Shown in pieces: positions 62,102 to 64,000 of a stretch of DNA of 64,000 bases; position 1 is the first letter of the stretch; each line of letters starts with the position of its first letter. The DNA is from Rufibacter roseolus (GTDB taxonomy: Bacteria > Bacteroidota > Bacteroidia > Cytophagales > Hymenobacteraceae): the NCBI RefSeq assembly GCF_017916365.1, contig NZ_JAFMSU010000002.1:744001-808000 (forward strand). Reading direction: 5' to 3'. A program made the position numbers and the translations under genes. Below the pieces are notes generated by a model that had not been told where the DNA came from, did no database searches, and was given only the letters and a program-made list of their open reading frames with translations.

Positions 62102-63013
62102 TTAGAGTTCTATGGTCTTTGTGATTTTTTTGTTTCCTATGCGGGTTTCCAAAGCATAGGTGTGTTTGGTAATTCCTAGTTCTGAAAGATTCACTTTTTC
62201 ACCGTCTTTGAGGTTCTTCACTTGTTTCAGGATGCCTTTCAGAACGCGTCCAGATCCAGGTTGGTCCTCAGTGTGAGGTGTGTCAGTTTCTTTAGTAGAT
62301 GCCTGGGCGAGGGAGGAGGTTGCCTGGGCGTTATCTAATTTTACAATTATTTCTAAAGCAGGAGCATCGGCGTTGGCTTTGGCGGTTTCCTGCGCTTTCA
62401 CCGGCGTGGCCACGGCCATCATCACCGGCTCCTGGGCCTTCTGGAATGCTTTGTTCGTTTCTACCAGGCTAGCTTCCTTTCTGGTGCTTACAACGGCAGC
62501 TTGGGTTCCTTGGGAAGACACGGATGCAGCCTTGGTGTTCACCGAAGCCATGGCTTGTCGTTGCTCAGTGGCTTTAGAGGCAGCAGGATAGTGGATGGTG
62601 GTTTCCTGCTCAGCAACGGATTTCTGCTCGGCTTGGACGTTAGCAGCGGTACCCTCAGCTCCTGAGATCGCCTCTTGAGAAGGAGAGGTTCTTTCTACTG
62701 GTGCTTGTTTTTGCTCGTGTACCGTAGCCACGGTACCGGATGGTTGCAGCGGATTTATGTTATCGCGGTTAACCCAAAGACCCACGCTCAGCAGCATGGT
62801 CACGGCCGCTGCGGCTGAATAGTACCACATTCTTACCGTGCCGCGTTCCTCTTTTTCTTCAGTAACAGACGGCACCAGGAACGGATTAGGGGTTTCCTGC
62901 TGCGCGTTCTGCTGCATGCGGGCCTGTATGCGCTCCCAGACATCGTTGCCGGGGGCAACAGGTCTGTTCTGCAGCTTGTCTCTGAATAATTTATCTAAAT
63001 CTTCTGCGCTCAT
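62102..63013 (-). CDS. Single-pass anti-sigma-factor-like protein
   Basis: 303 residues. A short cytoplasmic N-terminus (LDKLFRDKLQNRPVAPGNDV) that could bind sigma, a single membrane helix near 63-82 (MWYYSAAAAVTMLLSVGLWV), then an Ala/Gln/Ser-rich periplasmic stretch and a C-terminal beta region (KVNLSELGITKHTYALETRI). The length and order fit anti-sigma proteins encoded with ECF sigma factors; a membrane-anchored partner is inferred, not proved. Confidence 0.72.
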   Translation of the reverse strand: MSAEDLDKLFRDKLQNRPVAPGNDVWERIQARMQQNAQQETPNPFLVPSVTEEKEERGTVRMWYYSAAAAVTMLLSVGLWVNRDNINPLQPSGTVATVHEQKQAPVERTSPSQEAISGAEGTAANVQAEQKSVAEQETTIHYPAASKATEQRQAMASVNTKAASVSSQGTQAAVVSTRKEASLVETNKAFQKAQEPVMMAVATPVKAQETAKANADAPALEIIVKLDNAQATSSLAQASTKETDTPHTEDQPGSGRVLKGILKQVKNLKDGEKVNLSELGITKHTYALETRIGNKKITKTIEL

Positions 63014-63026
63014 AGTCTTTGTCTGT

Positions 63027-63566
63027 TTAGAGGGCGATCACTACTCCTTGCTGGGCCAGCATGCGTTGCAGCATGGCCCGCGCTTTACTTAACTGTGATT
63101 TGGAAGTGCCTTCTGTTATGTTGAGCATTTCCGCAATCTCTTTGTGCGAGTAACCTTCAATGGCATATAAGTTGAAGACTGCTCGGTAGCCGGCCGGAAG
63201 TTCCAGCAGCAACTCCATCATTTCCTCGGCGGTCATCTCGCTGTCTGCCGAGGCGTCTTCTGAGGCCAGGTAGTTGTGTTCCTTTTCAATGGCCAGGTGC
63301 ATGGGCTCCTGCTTGCGCAAGTGCTGCAGCGCCTCGTTCACCATTATCCGGCGAACCCACCCTTCAAAGCTTCCTTTCTGCTCAAACCGGCCTACGTGTT
63401 GGTACACTTTCATGAACCCGTTGATGAGGACCTCCTCAGCATCCATCTCATTCTTGAGGTACCGCAGGCACACGCCCATCATGGGGCCGGCGTAGCGATC
63501 GTACAAGATTCGCTGGGCTTTGGCATCGCCTTTCTGCAGTGCTAGTACCAGTTCAGACTCATTCAC
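63027..63566 (-). CDS. ECF-subfamily RNA polymerase sigma factor
   Basis: 179 residues. Region 2 lies at about 15-85 (LYDRYAGPMMGVCLRYLKNE, with YQHVGRFE) and region 4 at about 120-170 (VFNLYAIEGYSHKEIAEMLN, then KSQLSKARAML). It is first in an operon with the anti-sigma-like and barrel proteins. The upstream region holds a 9-bp inverted repeat (63680-63688 with 63701-63709) that could be part of its own promoter or an operator. Confidence 0.93.
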   Translation of the reverse strand: MNESELVLALQKGDAKAQRILYDRYAGPMMGVCLRYLKNEMDAEEVLINGFMKVYQHVGRFEQKGSFEGWVRRIMVNEALQHLRKQEPMHLAIEKEHNYLASEDASADSEMTAEEMMELLLELPAGYRAVFNLYAIEGYSHKEIAEMLNITEGTSKSQLSKARAMLQRMLAQQGVVIAL

Positions 63567-63901
63567 GGGATGTAGAGATTTAAGCTATAATTTGTGCCTG
63601 TTTGTATGTTAGATGCGCCCCCTCAGAGATCGGTTGCCTGAGGTCCGGAAAATTTTTCAAGTAAATATAAGATACCAGCAATATTATTGAAGTAAAATCA
63701 AATAATATTAAGGTAATGTGCTGTTTACCAAGTGTATTCACTCTTTAGCTTCTTCTTTGCCCGCCAATAAAATATTCTGTTATTTTGTTTTTATGCCGAT
63801 TTCTGAAAAACTGCTGTAGAACGATGACCAAGATTTCCCTTCCCGAAGGTTGTTGGCTTGGTTTGTTTGGATACAAAAAGCAATCCTCTCATCTTTATGG
63901 T
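63567..63901. other. Divergent intergenic region
   Basis: 335 bases between the ECF sigma gene (minus) and a secreted-protein gene (plus). It contains an inverted repeat AATATTATT-N12-AATAATATT (63680-63709). No gene seen. Confidence 0.45.
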
Positions 63902-64000
63902 ATGAAAAGAATCATGTTCGCTTTGGCGCTGTTCTGCGTCCAGCCTCTTTGGGCACAGGAAAAACCAAAGGCAGCCATTACAGCCACAGAATACAAGGAA
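63902..64000 (+). CDS. Secreted protein, N-terminus only (cut by window edge)
   Basis: The first 33 codons, beginning MKRIMFALALFCVQPLWAQE, form a typical signal peptide with cleavage after WAQ. The remainder lies outside the window, so family and function cannot be judged. Confidence 0.65.
   Translation, partial: MKRIMFALALFCVQPLWAQEKPKAAITATEYKE

Noticed and set aside
1042-64000. Many open frames antisense to strong genes, such as 6913-8055 and 58380-59789 on the plus strand
   Set aside because: They lie fully inside well-supported genes on the other strand, have no family motifs and owe their length to codon bias.

Overview
The window looks like chromosomal DNA of a Bacteroidota member, most likely order Cytophagales and close to Hymenobacteraceae (Rufibacter/Pontibacter-like). 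The evidence is indirect. Protein 13882-16611 carries a type IX secretion sorting domain. Promoter-like boxes match the Bacteroidota TTTG / TAnnTTTG pattern. Starts mostly lack Shine-Dalgarno sequences. Small hydrophobic-SGxC-type lipoproteins, a DUF4369-thioredoxin lipoprotein, an E1 alpha-beta fusion and a BamA/TamA-like lipoprotein are also typical of the group. Genus is inference; no rRNA or tRNA gene was seen.

Region 1 (1-11.4 kb, minus strand) is a molybdenum-cofactor and molybdoenzyme island. One transcription unit reads moaD-moaE-moaA-moaC-moeB(rhodanese)-TSUP exporter-moeA, with moeA cut by the left edge. Upstream of it lies an aldehyde/xanthine-oxidase-type enzyme (PaoA, PaoB, PaoC-like) and its maturation pair XdhC and MocA-like nucleotidyltransferase. 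The region therefore makes the cofactor, matures it and supplies an enzyme that uses it.

Region 2 (11.4-18.1 kb) holds unrecognised Cytophagales-type proteins, a cold-shock protein, a large subtilisin-like protease with SLH-like repeats plus a type IX sorting domain, and an 847-base gene-free stretch.

Region 3 (18.2-30.1 kb, plus strand) is an aerobic phenylacetyl-CoA degradation cluster: TetR regulator, paaE, paaABCD, paaG, paaH, paaJ, paaY, paaZ and an extra enoyl-CoA hydratase. A candidate PaaR-like operator overlaps the promoter of the regulator gene. paaK and paaI are not in the window.

Region 4 (30.2-43.1 kb) has a broken GNAT acetyltransferase, proBA, pncA and pncB (convergent), a small membrane protein, a cupin, a LysR regulator, threonine synthase, an M19 dipeptidase lipoprotein, a class IV aminotransferase, dprA and a MerR regulator. 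Region 5 (43.2-60.8 kb) is housekeeping: alaS, gatB, a thioredoxin lipoprotein, a thioesterase, pcm, an exopolysaccharide-type sugar transferase, riboflavin synthase, PAP2 phosphatase, hemF, a 2-oxoacid dehydrogenase E1 fusion, a BamA/TamA-like protein and a TrmH methyltransferase. Region 6 (60.9-64 kb) is an ECF sigma factor, a single-pass anti-sigma-like protein and a predicted outer-membrane barrel in one operon, then the first 33 codons of a secreted protein.

The strongest signal not explained by genes is the variety of palindromic intergenic elements. It includes a recurrent GTTTTAGsCCTG palindrome at gene 3' ends; heptamer and octamer tandem arrays folded into long inverted repeats (two bracket merR); a 29-base repeat in inverted orientation around paaA-paaH; and a perfect 30-bp stem with a tetraloop.
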